The notes beneath the pieces are model-generated. The model was not told the DNA's origin. It was given only the letters and a program-made list of their open reading frames with translations, and did no database searches. This document shows positions 34,082-41,969 of a DNA stretch of 64,000 nt, piece after piece. The position numbers and the translations under genes were made by a program. Location: the NCBI GenBank assembly GCA_946408125.1, contig CAMJQW010000002.1:1-64000 (forward strand), read 5' to 3'. How positions within the stretch are numbered: position 1 is the first letter of the stretch; each line of letters opens with the position of its first letter. This DNA comes from an uncultured Fibrobacter sp. GTDB lineage: Bacteria > Fibrobacterota > Fibrobacteria > Fibrobacterales > Fibrobacteraceae.

Positions 34082-34969
34082 TTATTTCTTGTATTGCGCG
34101 AGAATCATTCCCGCGATGATCGCTACCGCACCCGCGATGGCGAATGGCGTGATGCGTTCGTCCAACGCGATGACCGCGGTAATCATCGTTACCATGGGGA
34201 GGGCGTAGCCGTAGGTGCTTGCGAGCACCGTGCCGAGCTGCTTTAGCACCTTGTTCCAGATGAGGTAACCGAACAGCGACGAGAATGCCGTAAGGCACAG
34301 GAAGTTGAACGTGACGACGGGTTCCGCAAAATTCTGCCACGGGATGTTGAGAGCCTTCGATGCGCTGCCGCCCGCTTCTAGGAATAGCGCGGGAATCGAA
34401 GTGAGCGTCCCGTAGAAGAACATCCTGCGCGTGATAAAGAGGGTATTGTACTTGCCGTTCAGCTGCTTGACGATGAGCGAGTAGGCAGCCCACATGAGTC
34501 CGGCGCAGCAGGCGAGCAGGTCGCCCGCGGGAGATAGCTGCAAGATGAACTTGCCGTTCAGAACCACGAGTACCATCCCGACAAACGTGATTAGGCATCC
34601 TAGAACTTGCCGCTTGCTGATCCTTTCGCTCTTGTAGATGAGTCCGCCGAGGATCATGATGAGCAGCGGGTTCGTGCAGACGATGAGGGCGACGTTGCTA
34701 GATGGCGAAAGCGAAAGCGCCGTATTCTCCGTCCAGAAGTAGAGCGTGCATCCGGTGATGCCGCAGATGAACAGGATGAGTTCGTGCTTCCAGTTTTCGG
34801 TGCGGAACTTGGTGTGCGATGCCGCGAGGAGAATCAGGTAGGTGACCGCGAACCGCAACGTGAAAATCTGCACCGCGCTGAATCCGTGATTCAGGAGAAC
34901 CTTCGTGCTCACGAAGCTCGTTCCCCAGAAGGCGATGGTCGTAATGGCGAGGAGGTGCCAGATTTTCAT
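34082..34969 (-). CDS. EamA / DMT-superfamily transporter
   Basis: This protein of about 295 residues has ten predicted membrane helices in two EamA repeats (MKIWHLLAITTIAFWGTSFVSTKVLL at the start; LLACCAGLMWAAYSLIVKQLNGKYN opening the second). The family exports amino acids and other metabolites; the substrate is unknown. The ATG at 34969 matches the family N-terminus, and TATCTT ends seven bases before it. A longer form from 34996 is less likely. It is convergent with purF, only five bases apart. Confidence 0.87.
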   Translation of the reverse strand: MKIWHLLAITTIAFWGTSFVSTKVLLNHGFSAVQIFTLRFAVTYLILLAASHTKFRTENWKHELILFICGITGCTLYFWTENTALSLSPSSNVALIVCTNPLLIMILGGLIYKSERISKRQVLGCLITFVGMVLVVLNGKFILQLSPAGDLLACCAGLMWAAYSLIVKQLNGKYNTLFITRRMFFYGTLTSIPALFLEAGGSASKALNIPWQNFAEPVVTFNFLCLTAFSSLFGYLIWNKVLKQLGTVLASTYGYALPMVTMITAVIALDERITPFAIAGAVAIIAGMILAQYKK

Positions 34970-34974
34970 GCGCA

Positions 34975-34982
34975 CAAAGATA
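34975..34982 (-). promoter_or_regulatory. TATCTTTG box before the EamA transporter
   Basis: On the minus strand TATCTT (34977-34982) ends seven bases before the ATG at 34969. It supports the shorter start and a leaderless transcript. Confidence 0.45.
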
Positions 34983-35027
34983 GTTTTTGTTCCCATAATT
35001 TTTCATTCGCGGTTCCCTAAAAAAACA

Positions 35028-35033
35028 TATATT
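35028..35033 (+). promoter_or_regulatory. TATATT box before the FISUMP gene
   Basis: TATATT ends seven bases before the GTG start at 35041, and no Shine-Dalgarno is present. It is one of the leaderless-type boxes. Confidence 0.4.
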
Positions 35034-35040
35034 GTGTCGC

Positions 35041-36660
35041 GTGAAGAAGTGTTTGACGTTATTGATGGTTGCCGCCCTTGTTGCGGGAGTTTCGCTATCC
35101 CATGCGATTGTTTCCATCCCTATTAACGATGTCAAGGCGTCAGCGACTTTGCTGGACAAGGACAAGAATAATTACAGGCCCGAAAACTTGATCATGAAGA
35201 AGAACGTGCACCCCTTCAACCAGGCATGGGGAGCACCGTTCAACGACAAGAGCGTCACCCTTGAATTCACGATGGGCGCGCAGCAGGTCAGCGTGATAAC
35301 CCTCTTCAACGGAAACATGCGCGACTCGGCTTCCTATGTGAACAACAGCCTCGCGAAAACGGTCAAGGTCTACCTGAATTCAAAGAACAATCTCGTAAAA
35401 ACGGTTACGCTAGCGAAGCCGAAATGGGGTGGATACAAGAAATCCCATCCCGACGTCATCGTGTTTGACCCGCCCCTCGAAAACGTGCGCAAGATTATTC
35501 TCGAGATAGAGGACATCTACCCGGGAAAGAAATGGAAAGATGTTTGTATCGCCATGGTCAAGTTCTGGGGATTTGTCAAGGTGCCGGCGAAAATGAAGAT
35601 GGGCAAGATGAAGGATGTGCGTGACGGGAATTCCTACAATACCGTCAGGATCGGTGGCGAAACGTGGATGGCCCAGGATTTGCGCTACAAGACTCCGGGA
35701 AGCCGCGCGTTCACGAATCCCAAGTGGAAAAAGCCCAGAAAGCTTCCCGCGGATGCCGGCCTCGAATATCCGGAATCGGAAATTGACGACGGGATTTGTC
35801 CGAGCGGATGGAGGCTTCCCAAGGCTTCCGAATATGCGAAGCTCCGGTCGGAACTTCCCGAATCCGCATCGTTCGACGATATTTTCGCCACTTCGGACCA
35901 GAAGCCTTTCTACGCCATATACGAGTACGGGAATCTTGGCGGTGAGCAGGTTTTCCCGACGGATGTCGAGATGTTCTTTTATCCGACGGATGCGTACGGG
36001 TTGAATATTTCCACGCTGACCCGCTATTATTATGAAGGCGAATGTTCCGAGGATCGTGCCGAATACTTTGCCTTTTCGTCTTACTGGACCCTGGATTCGA
36101 AAAACATTCCCCTCTGGCCCGATGAAAACGGCAATGTCGAAGTCAAGCCGTTGAAGCATTTCCGTTTTGGCGGTAGCGATTACTGCGAGGCGATGCTGTG
36201 CCGCGAAGATTATCATTTCGTACGTTGCATCCAGGGCGATATCATGAGGGACCCGCGTGATGGCCAAGCCTACAAGGTGGTGAAGGTCGATAACCAGACG
36301 TGGATGGCGGAGAACATGAGGTACGAAGCGGGCGGGAGCGGCTGCTATGACGGCATGCCCGAAAACTGCTCCGAGTATGGTCGGATGTATCCTTGGGAGG
36401 CGGCCCAGACGGTGTGTCCGGAGGGATGGCACTTGCCGAGCGACATGGAATTCGTGATGCTTGCCGAATCCGCGGGCGGATGGAAACCCGCCAATGAAGT
36501 CGATAAGCTTGGATTCTGGGCGATTTCGCGCCCCGAATGCGAATCGGACAGCTGCGATGCGGTGAAGCCCGCGCGTATGGATGTCTCGAATGCGAGAATC
36601 GGTGACGAGGTTTCTCTCGAAGAGGCCCCGTCCTTGCCGGTCCGCTGCATCAAGGACTGA
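35041..36660 (+). CDS. Secreted protein with two Fibrobacter succinogenes major paralogous (FISUMP) domains
   Basis: This protein of about 539 residues starts with GTG at 35041 and has a signal peptide (LTLLMVAALVAGVSLSHA). Residues ~25-185 form an F5/8-type or CBM-like beta sandwich (NDVKASATLLDKDKNNYRPENLI). Two FISUMP (TIGR02145) domains follow: VRDGNSYNTVRIGGETWMAQDLRYK...CPSGWRLPKASEYAKL and PRDGQAYKVVKVDNQTWMAENMRYE...CPEGWHLPSDMEF. The family is greatly expanded in Fibrobacter and surface-exposed. Its function is not established; the N-terminal sandwich suggests glycan binding. Confidence 0.88.
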   Translation: MKKCLTLLMVAALVAGVSLSHAIVSIPINDVKASATLLDKDKNNYRPENLIMKKNVHPFNQAWGAPFNDKSVTLEFTMGAQQVSVITLFNGNMRDSASYVNNSLAKTVKVYLNSKNNLVKTVTLAKPKWGGYKKSHPDVIVFDPPLENVRKIILEIEDIYPGKKWKDVCIAMVKFWGFVKVPAKMKMGKMKDVRDGNSYNTVRIGGETWMAQDLRYKTPGSRAFTNPKWKKPRKLPADAGLEYPESEIDDGICPSGWRLPKASEYAKLRSELPESASFDDIFATSDQKPFYAIYEYGNLGGEQVFPTDVEMFFYPTDAYGLNISTLTRYYYEGECSEDRAEYFAFSSYWTLDSKNIPLWPDENGNVEVKPLKHFRFGGSDYCEAMLCREDYHFVRCIQGDIMRDPRDGQAYKVVKVDNQTWMAENMRYEAGGSGCYDGMPENCSEYGRMYPWEAAQTVCPEGWHLPSDMEFVMLAESAGGWKPANEVDKLGFWAISRPECESDSCDAVKPARMDVSNARIGDEVSLEEAPSLPVRCIKD

Positions 36661-36680
36661 TTTTCTGGGCCGAAAACATA

Positions 36681-36704
36681 ATTTATGCAAATATTTGCAT
36701 AAAT
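36681..36704 (+). promoter_or_regulatory. 24-bp perfect palindrome (putative operator) upstream of metY
   Basis: Each half is ATTTATGCAAAT, meeting its exact reverse complement at 36692/36693. It lies four bases upstream of the -35 box of the metY promoter, a typical place for an activator or repressor dimer. Confidence 0.6.
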
Positions 36705-36707
36705 GCA

Positions 36708-36735
36708 TTGACAAGGTGTAGCCTTTTTCTATATT
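36708..36735 (+). promoter_or_regulatory. Strong sigma70-type promoter of metY
   Basis: A consensus TTGACA at 36708-36713 is followed, 16 bases later, by TATATT at 36730-36735 (TATATTTG with the next bases). The expected leader is about 73 nt and carries no recognisable SAM riboswitch. Confidence 0.7.
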
Positions 36736-36815
36736 TGCCTATATAACAAATAGGTTTGGCGAGCCCGAATCGCCGACTATCTATATTTGAATGCGTAATT
36801 AAACAAGAGGCAAAA

Positions 36816-38093
36816 ATGTCCAAGATCGAAACTCTTTGCATCCAGGGCGGTTGGCAGCCGAAGAACGGCGAACCGCGCGTTCTCCCCATCTACCAGAGCA
36901 CTACGTTCAAGTACGAAACCACCAACGACATGGCGGACCTTTTCGACTTGAAGGCCAGCGGCTACTTCTACACACGTCTGCAGAACCCGACCAACGACGC
37001 TGTCGCCAACAAGATTGCCTCGCTCGAAGGTGGTGTCGCTGCGATGCTCACGAGCTCCGGTCAGGCTGCAAACTTCTACGCCGTCTTCAACATCTGCGAG
37101 GCGGGCGACCACTTCATCAGCACCAGCGCCATTTACGGCGGTACGAGCAACCTCTTCTCCGTGACGATGAAGAAGCTCGGCATCGAATGCACGTTCGTTG
37201 ACCAGGACGCCAGCGACGAAGAAATCGAAAAGGCCTTCCGCCCGAACACCAAGTGTCTCTTCGGCGAAACGGTCGCCAACCCGGCCGGCAAGGTTTTGGA
37301 CCTCAAGCGCTTCGCCGACATCGCCCACAAGCATGGCGTTCCGATGATTGTGGACAACACGTTCCCGACCCCGATTCTCTGCCGCCCGATTGAATTCGGC
37401 GTTGACATCGTGACCCACTCCACGACCAAGTACATGGACGGCCACGCCATGGCAGTCGGTGGCTGCATTGTGGATAGCGGCAACTTCGACTGGGAAGCAA
37501 ACCACGACCGTTTCAAGGGCCTCACCGAACCGGATCCGAGCTACCACGGCCTCGCCTACACGAAGGCTTTCGGCAAGGGTGCCTACATCACGAAGGCTAC
37601 CGCCCAGCTTATGCGCGACTTCGGTTCCATCCAGTCTCCGCAGAATGCGTTCCTCCTGAACGTGGGTCTCGAAACCTTGCACCTCCGTATGCCGCGCCAC
37701 TGCGAAAACGCTCTCGCCTGCGCCAAGTTCCTCAAGAACCATCCGAAGGTGGCTTGGGTCAACTACGCTGGCCTCGAAGGCGACAAGTACTACGAACTTG
37801 CCCAGAAGCAGTTCAAGGGTGGCCTCCCGTGCGGCGTCCTTACGTTCGGCATCAAGGGCGGCCGCGAAAAGAGCATCCAGTTCATGGACAGCCTCAAGAT
37901 GATTTGCATCGTGACCCATGTGGCCGACGCCCGCAGCTGCGTGCTGCACCCGGCAAGCCACACGCACCGCCAGCTCAGCGACGAACAGCTCATCGAAGCA
38001 GGCGTCGCTCCGGACCTGATCCGCTTCAGCGTGGGTATCGAGAACGTCGAAGACATCATCGCGGACCTCACCCAGGCTCTCGAAAAAGTTTAA
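36816..38093 (+). CDS. metY: O-acetylhomoserine sulfhydrylase (Cys/Met metabolism PLP enzyme)
   Basis: This 425-residue fold-type I PLP enzyme makes homocysteine from O-acetylhomoserine and sulfide. Sequence markers are RLQNPTNDAVANKIASLEGG, the SSGQAA segment, YGGTSNLF, the aspartate of IVDNTFPTP, and HSTTKYMDGH with the PLP lysine at about 205. AACAAGAGGCAAAA provides the Shine-Dalgarno for the ATG at 36816. Length and the NTFPTP segment favour MetY over MetB/MetC, though a few members act as other gamma-lyases. The promoter carries a conspicuous palindrome. Confidence 0.93.
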   Translation: MSKIETLCIQGGWQPKNGEPRVLPIYQSTTFKYETTNDMADLFDLKASGYFYTRLQNPTNDAVANKIASLEGGVAAMLTSSGQAANFYAVFNICEAGDHFISTSAIYGGTSNLFSVTMKKLGIECTFVDQDASDEEIEKAFRPNTKCLFGETVANPAGKVLDLKRFADIAHKHGVPMIVDNTFPTPILCRPIEFGVDIVTHSTTKYMDGHAMAVGGCIVDSGNFDWEANHDRFKGLTEPDPSYHGLAYTKAFGKGAYITKATAQLMRDFGSIQSPQNAFLLNVGLETLHLRMPRHCENALACAKFLKNHPKVAWVNYAGLEGDKYYELAQKQFKGGLPCGVLTFGIKGGREKSIQFMDSLKMICIVTHVADARSCVLHPASHTHRQLSDEQLIEAGVAPDLIRFSVGIENVEDIIADLTQALEKV

Positions 38094-38112
38094 TAGCGAC
38101 CTTCGCGATACA

Positions 38113-38219
38113 TGCGCCGAAGGCGCGCACGAAAATAACCCGCTAACCTGAAAGGCTCTGCCCGGATGGAGCGGGTTATTGAGTGTTGGGAGGGTCTTAG
38201 GGAGGGTGTAACCCTCCCT
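38113..38219. repeat. Three successive hairpins between metY and the membrane protein gene
   Basis: GCGCC-GAA-GGCGC at 38114-38126 is followed by an 11-bp stem AATAACCCGCT (38134-38144) pairing with 38170-38180 across a 25-base loop. A 9-bp stem AGGGAGGGT/ACCCTCCCT with a GTA loop follows at 38199-38219. None has a proper T run. The last lies just after the minus-strand stop codon at 38222 and may act as a terminator or RNA stabiliser. Confidence 0.5.
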
Positions 38220-38221
38220 TG

Positions 38222-39151
38222 TCATTTCAATCCGTTATTCCGATAAAACGGGACGCCGGCGATGACTTCCCGGACCCAGGAATTCTTGAGCGGGCTCTTG
38301 CGCCATTCGGTGTTCATTCCCTGCAGGTCGTGCACGGGATAGAACGTGGCGACCGCATCCTCGATGCTTTGCGTGCTGTCCAGCGCATCCCGGAGCATTC
38401 GCGCCCCGATGAGGATCTGCTCGAGGCCGTATCCCGATTCGAGCGCCATTAGCCCGCGTTCTCGGTTGTTGCCTTCATAGTTGAAGTCGAATCCGGAAAT
38501 ATGCCTGATAATGGACATGAGCAATGCCGGATCGATTCCTTCGCGGATGCTTGCTTCCATGACGGGCAATCCGCAGAGCTGCTCGTTGTCCCAGAGCTTT
38601 CCTTTGTATGCAATCTTTAGCTCGTGACTGGAATCTCCGTTGATGATCTGCACGACATAGCGAGGACCGAGCCTTTTCTGGAGGCCCTTCACGATATTGA
38701 TGCTCCTGTTGCGGAACTGCTTGTAACCGTCGAAGTAGATGACGGCGATGTCGTCGATACGGGCGAGGCGCGGCGTGGTCGGGTTTTTCACGACCTCGTT
38801 GTAGACACCGATGACCACCGGGAGGATATAGGTGATTTCCGGCTGCGGTGCGTCGAGGTCGCAGGTAGAATCCAGTACGATGGCGCCCTGCTCCTGCAGC
38901 TTGAAGATGAGGGACTGCGCATACCCTTCGAAGATGGGCCTGGATTCGATCTTCTCGCCTGAAGAGGAAGGGATGATTGCGTATGCCGCGACGATTGCGC
39001 TAATTGTCACTATGGCGATGATGCTGCCCCTGCGGACTTTCCTGTTGTGCCACAGGATCCGGAGCCATCCCTTACCTTTCGGTGTATGCCCGAGGTAAAT
39101 CAGCAGGAATGCTGAAATGGCAAGCCATATTGTCGCGAGGATATAGATCAT
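38222..39151 (-). CDS. Membrane protein with a degenerate lytic-transglycosylase (SLT-like) domain
   Basis: This 309-residue protein has two membrane helices (about 1-20 and 42-62) and a periplasmic region (~65-190) with mixed alpha/beta character. A C-terminal part follows the goose-lysozyme/SLT pattern: MEASIREGIDPALLMSIIRHISGFDFNYEGNNRERGLMALESGYGLEQILIGARMLRDAL. In active SLT enzymes the catalytic Glu stands in the ExGF position; here residue 218 is Ile (HISGF). That predicts a non-catalytic glycan-binding or scaffold protein. It diverges from the groES-like gene, with only 33 bases between them. GGAAG stands before the ATG. Confidence 0.72.
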   Translation of the reverse strand: MIYILATIWLAISAFLLIYLGHTPKGKGWLRILWHNRKVRRGSIIAIVTISAIVAAYAIIPSSSGEKIESRPIFEGYAQSLIFKLQEQGAIVLDSTCDLDAPQPEITYILPVVIGVYNEVVKNPTTPRLARIDDIAVIYFDGYKQFRNRSINIVKGLQKRLGPRYVVQIINGDSSHELKIAYKGKLWDNEQLCGLPVMEASIREGIDPALLMSIIRHISGFDFNYEGNNRERGLMALESGYGLEQILIGARMLRDALDSTQSIEDAVATFYPVHDLQGMNTEWRKSPLKNSWVREVIAGVPFYRNNGLK

Positions 39152-39171
39152 TTCACTTCCAATATAAATTC

Positions 39172-39177
39172 TATCTT
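39172..39177 (+). promoter_or_regulatory. TATCTT box before the GroES-like gene
   Basis: TATCTT ends seven bases before the ATG at 39185. The divergent gene's TATATT box lies only a few bases away, so the two promoters overlap back to back. Confidence 0.4.
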
Positions 39178-39184
39178 GTAGGGT

Positions 39185-39568
39185 ATGATGGATCCTTTGA
39201 AAAATATTGTTGTTATAGGCGACCGCGTGCTGATAAAGCCGCTTGAAGCATCCAATAAGACCGATAGCGGACTGTACCTGCCTCCCAGCGTGAAGGAGAG
39301 GGATGCCGTGCATACGGGTATCGTCGTGCGCGTGGGCCCGGGCTATCCGGTTCCCACCACACAGGAACCCGACGAACTGTTCCGCGAAGAATCCGGGAAT
39401 CGCGTCAATTACGTGCCCCTGCAGGTACACGAAGGCGACGAGGCGCTATACCTGCACGCCAACTGTACCGAACTTGAAATCAATGGTGAGAAATACGTTA
39501 TCGTAGGTCAGAACGCCATCCTGCTTGTCATCCGTAACGAGATTCCGGACAGCGTCGACAACCTCTAG
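39185..39568 (+). CDS. GroES-like co-chaperonin (stand-alone Cpn10)
   Basis: This 127-residue protein has a Cpn10 N-terminus (IVVIGDRVLIKPLEASNKTDSGLYLPPSVKERDAVHTGIVVRVGPG). It then has an insertion of about 30 residues (YPVPTTQEPDELFREESGNRVNYVPLQVHEGDEALYLHAN) before the closing strands (GEKYVIVGQNAILLVI). Canonical GroES is ~95 residues and cotranscribed with groEL; here no groEL follows. It is therefore a second, specialised co-chaperonin, or a Cpn10-fold protein that has lost its partner. Confidence 0.87.
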   Translation: MMDPLKNIVVIGDRVLIKPLEASNKTDSGLYLPPSVKERDAVHTGIVVRVGPGYPVPTTQEPDELFREESGNRVNYVPLQVHEGDEALYLHANCTELEINGEKYVIVGQNAILLVIRNEIPDSVDNL

Positions 39569-39571
39569 ATA

Positions 39572-41050
39572 TTAGAAGTTCTTCTGGTTCGCGATGAGTT
39601 CGTGAGCCTCTTTAATCTTTCCGATAATCACCTTGGTGGACTCGAACAGATCCGTCACCTGTTCCTGCGCCTTCTTGAAGAATTCCTTATGGCAGAACAG
39701 GTCGTCCTTGGACGCCTTGATGTCGTTGAACACGTCGCGGAGCGTCTGGAGGTTCTTGGTCTCGCGTTCGGCCGCAGTCTGGATTTCGACGCGGATATCG
39801 GCGAGCTGCGCCTTTTTCTGCTCGATCACTTCGGGGGCGTTTTCCATGAGGATGTACGTGGGAAGCGTACCGAAGTCCTCGAACTTGCCTTGCGGCTTGG
39901 CTTGCTGGCTCTGAAGTCCGCGGGCGTAAGTGTTGCGGAGCCCGATGGTCTTGACGGCGGAATCGATGGAAATCGTACAGCTCGAAGTCCCGTGGAAATT
40001 GCAGCGCACGCGCTTTTCTTCTTGCTTGAGTTCGTTCAGCGGATTGAAATCCTCGTCGGTTTCCACATAGCGGAGCGGCACGTAGAGCGGAGCCGGTTCG
40101 CCGGCGATGTTGATCTTGTACAGGACGCAAGGTTCGTTGTTGAACATCTTGGTTTCGTACAGGTTGTTGCTCGTGAACAGGATGTGCTTCACGCGGCGCA
40201 GCAGGTCGTCGGCATCGTAGGGATTGCTGATGATATCCGGGATTTCCTTGAGGATGCGTGCGCGGACGATATTCTTGTAGCTCTCGATGATGGTCGTGTT
40301 CGTCATCGTGCGGCCCCAGATGGGGGTCCCGAGGAAGAACGTGTCGGTAATGCGCGTCTCCTGCCTTCCGTTGAAGAATGCCGCCGCCTTGATGATGTTC
40401 GTGAGCGCGAGCCACTTGCGGATGGGAACGTAGATGTTGTTCTCGTCGCAGGTCTTCGCAATTTCGCCGATGATGTGGAGGGTGTCCTCGGAAAGGGCGA
40501 CCTTCGTGATTTCTTCGTTCCACTGCTTCTTTTCTTCGGCAGTGACTGTCAGGCCTGCAGGAACGTACGTGTTGGTGATGTCGTTCGGCGTCATGAGCAG
40601 GTTGCACAGGGCCTCGGACGAAATGCTGTCGGGAAGCGCCACGATGAGCGTAATCTTGTCTGTAATCTCGGTGCGGTTGAGCGCCACTTCGGGGCGGATG
40701 TCGCCGGAGATGATGAGGGATGCCTTCGAGCGGTCCTCGATGGCGATGTGGACGTTCGCCTTGTTCTTTTCTTCGAACGGATTGAAGCTTTGGAAAATGA
40801 CGATGTCGTAGGAATCGAGGCTCGGCGGGAGTTCCTTCTCGCGCTTGCCGAGCTTGAGGATCTTCACGTTCTTGAAGGCGCTTGTAATGCGGTTGATGAC
40901 GAGGGCCTTGCCGGAACCGGAACGGCCGTACAGGTAGAAGGGCTTGCCGACGAGCGTCGCCAGGAATCCCAGCTGGATACAGAATTCACGTTCGGGGATG
41001 TTTGCAGTGATGGCCTGCATTAACTCGGAGATACGTTTCGTGAGGGTCAT
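39572..41050 (-). CDS. RavA-like MoxR AAA+ protein with degenerate nucleotide-binding motifs
   Basis: This 492-residue protein aligns by eye with E. coli RavA: RISELMQAITANIPEREFCIQLGFLATLVGKPFYLYG at the start, the middle segment around VTAEEKKQWNEEITKVALSEDTLHIIGEIA, and RKWLALTNIIKAAAFFNGR. The P-loop at 42-49 reads GRSGSGKA, lacking the terminal Ser/Thr. The Walker B position near 81-88 reads DIVIFQSF, lacking the Asp-Glu pair. ATP hydrolysis is therefore doubtful. A long coiled-coil C-terminus replaces the RavA LARA region. No ViaA-type VWA gene is adjacent. GAAGGAATGGGAA is its Shine-Dalgarno region. Confidence 0.78.
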   Translation of the reverse strand: MTLTKRISELMQAITANIPEREFCIQLGFLATLVGKPFYLYGRSGSGKALVINRITSAFKNVKILKLGKREKELPPSLDSYDIVIFQSFNPFEEKNKANVHIAIEDRSKASLIISGDIRPEVALNRTEITDKITLIVALPDSISSEALCNLLMTPNDITNTYVPAGLTVTAEEKKQWNEEITKVALSEDTLHIIGEIAKTCDENNIYVPIRKWLALTNIIKAAAFFNGRQETRITDTFFLGTPIWGRTMTNTTIIESYKNIVRARILKEIPDIISNPYDADDLLRRVKHILFTSNNLYETKMFNNEPCVLYKINIAGEPAPLYVPLRYVETDEDFNPLNELKQEEKRVRCNFHGTSSCTISIDSAVKTIGLRNTYARGLQSQQAKPQGKFEDFGTLPTYILMENAPEVIEQKKAQLADIRVEIQTAAERETKNLQTLRDVFNDIKASKDDLFCHKEFFKKAQEQVTDLFESTKVIIGKIKEAHELIANQKNF

Positions 41051-41120
41051 TTCCCATTCCTTCTTAGTTGACCGTCCTATTGCACGAAAATATAATGATT
41101 CGTGGCCCTACAGGACAACT

Positions 41121-41969
41121 TTATTTTGAAAAAAGCGCAGAAATTGCCTCGAATGCGCTTGACGAGACGGAAACTTCCTGGTAGGCGACGAATACGGCGG
41201 GATTTTGGCGCAGTTCCTTGCCGAGTCTCGCGGCGTCCTTCTCGGTGATGACGGCCTGGCTTCCTCCGCGGATGATTTGCAGGAGGCTTCGCTCGAAATT
41301 CTTGCTGTGGTCGGGCAGCTTGACGATTCTTGCGGGAGCGATGCCGACTGCTGCGAGGTCTTCGCGGAAGCGGTCTGGGTCGCCGATGCCGCAAATCGCG
41401 GTCGCACCGGCGGGACATGGTTCTCCGGAGGCGTTGACGGCTTTGGCGATGCGGAATTGGACCGCGTCGGGACCGAGCGCGAGCGCGGGTTCGGGATGGT
41501 CCTGCACGAGGCTCCTGCATTTGCCGGCGGGAATGAGGTCGCGCAGGCTATGGGGAAGGGGAGCGCGGTCCAGGCGGATGATTGTGGCTCCCGTGAGCCG
41601 CGTGTCCTCGAATCCGTCGTCGCAAATGATGCAACGGGTCTTTTGGTCAAGCCGGTGTGCAGTCCGGTAGCGGTTACCCGTTGCGACGACGGTTGCGAAC
41701 GGGAGCTTTTCGCGTAGCATTTCCGCCTCGTCGGTGGCGGACGAATGGCAGAGTATGGCAATCGTGTCGCAGGGTTCGCCGAGCTTGCCTTCGTGGAGGT
41801 TTACGGCGAGCCATGCGGAGAAGGGCGTCTTGCCCGCGCCTCCGACGAGGTGGCTCCCGACAACGATCAGGCGCGCATGCGTTAGCGGCTTGCCTGGTTT
41901 AAGACAAACTAAATGATGGAGCTTGTAGGCGATTCGGTAGATGCCGGCAAGGCAAATCTTCGCGAACAT
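41121..41969 (-). CDS. lpxK: Tetraacyldisaccharide 4'-kinase (lipid A kinase)
   Basis: This 282-residue protein phosphorylates the 4' position of the lipid A disaccharide. It begins MFAKICLAGIYRIAYKL (membrane-associating helix) and carries the family P-loop VGSHLVGGAGKTPFSAWLA, followed by CIICDDGFEDTRL (the conserved DDGFQ region) and ITEKDAARL. It is shorter than E. coli LpxK (328). Its ATG overlaps the aroC stop in a TAATG junction, so it is translationally coupled to chorismate synthase. Confidence 0.88.
   Translation of the reverse strand: MFAKICLAGIYRIAYKLHHLVCLKPGKPLTHARLIVVGSHLVGGAGKTPFSAWLAVNLHEGKLGEPCDTIAILCHSSATDEAEMLREKLPFATVVATGNRYRTAHRLDQKTRCIICDDGFEDTRLTGATIIRLDRAPLPHSLRDLIPAGKCRSLVQDHPEPALALGPDAVQFRIAKAVNASGEPCPAGATAICGIGDPDRFREDLAAVGIAPARIVKLPDHSKNFERSLLQIIRGGSQAVITEKDAARLGKELRQNPAVFVAYQEVSVSSSAFEAISALFSK

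Noticed and set aside
32559-34598. 679-codon minus-strand open frame across purF and the EamA gene
   Set aside because: It lies opposite clear PurF motifs, and the translation shows only Arg/His-rich low-complexity sequence.
36742-36815. SAM riboswitch in the metY leader
   Set aside because: The leader is only about 73 nt and lacks the conserved core helices of SAM-I or SAM-II; I see no terminator-antiterminator pair.
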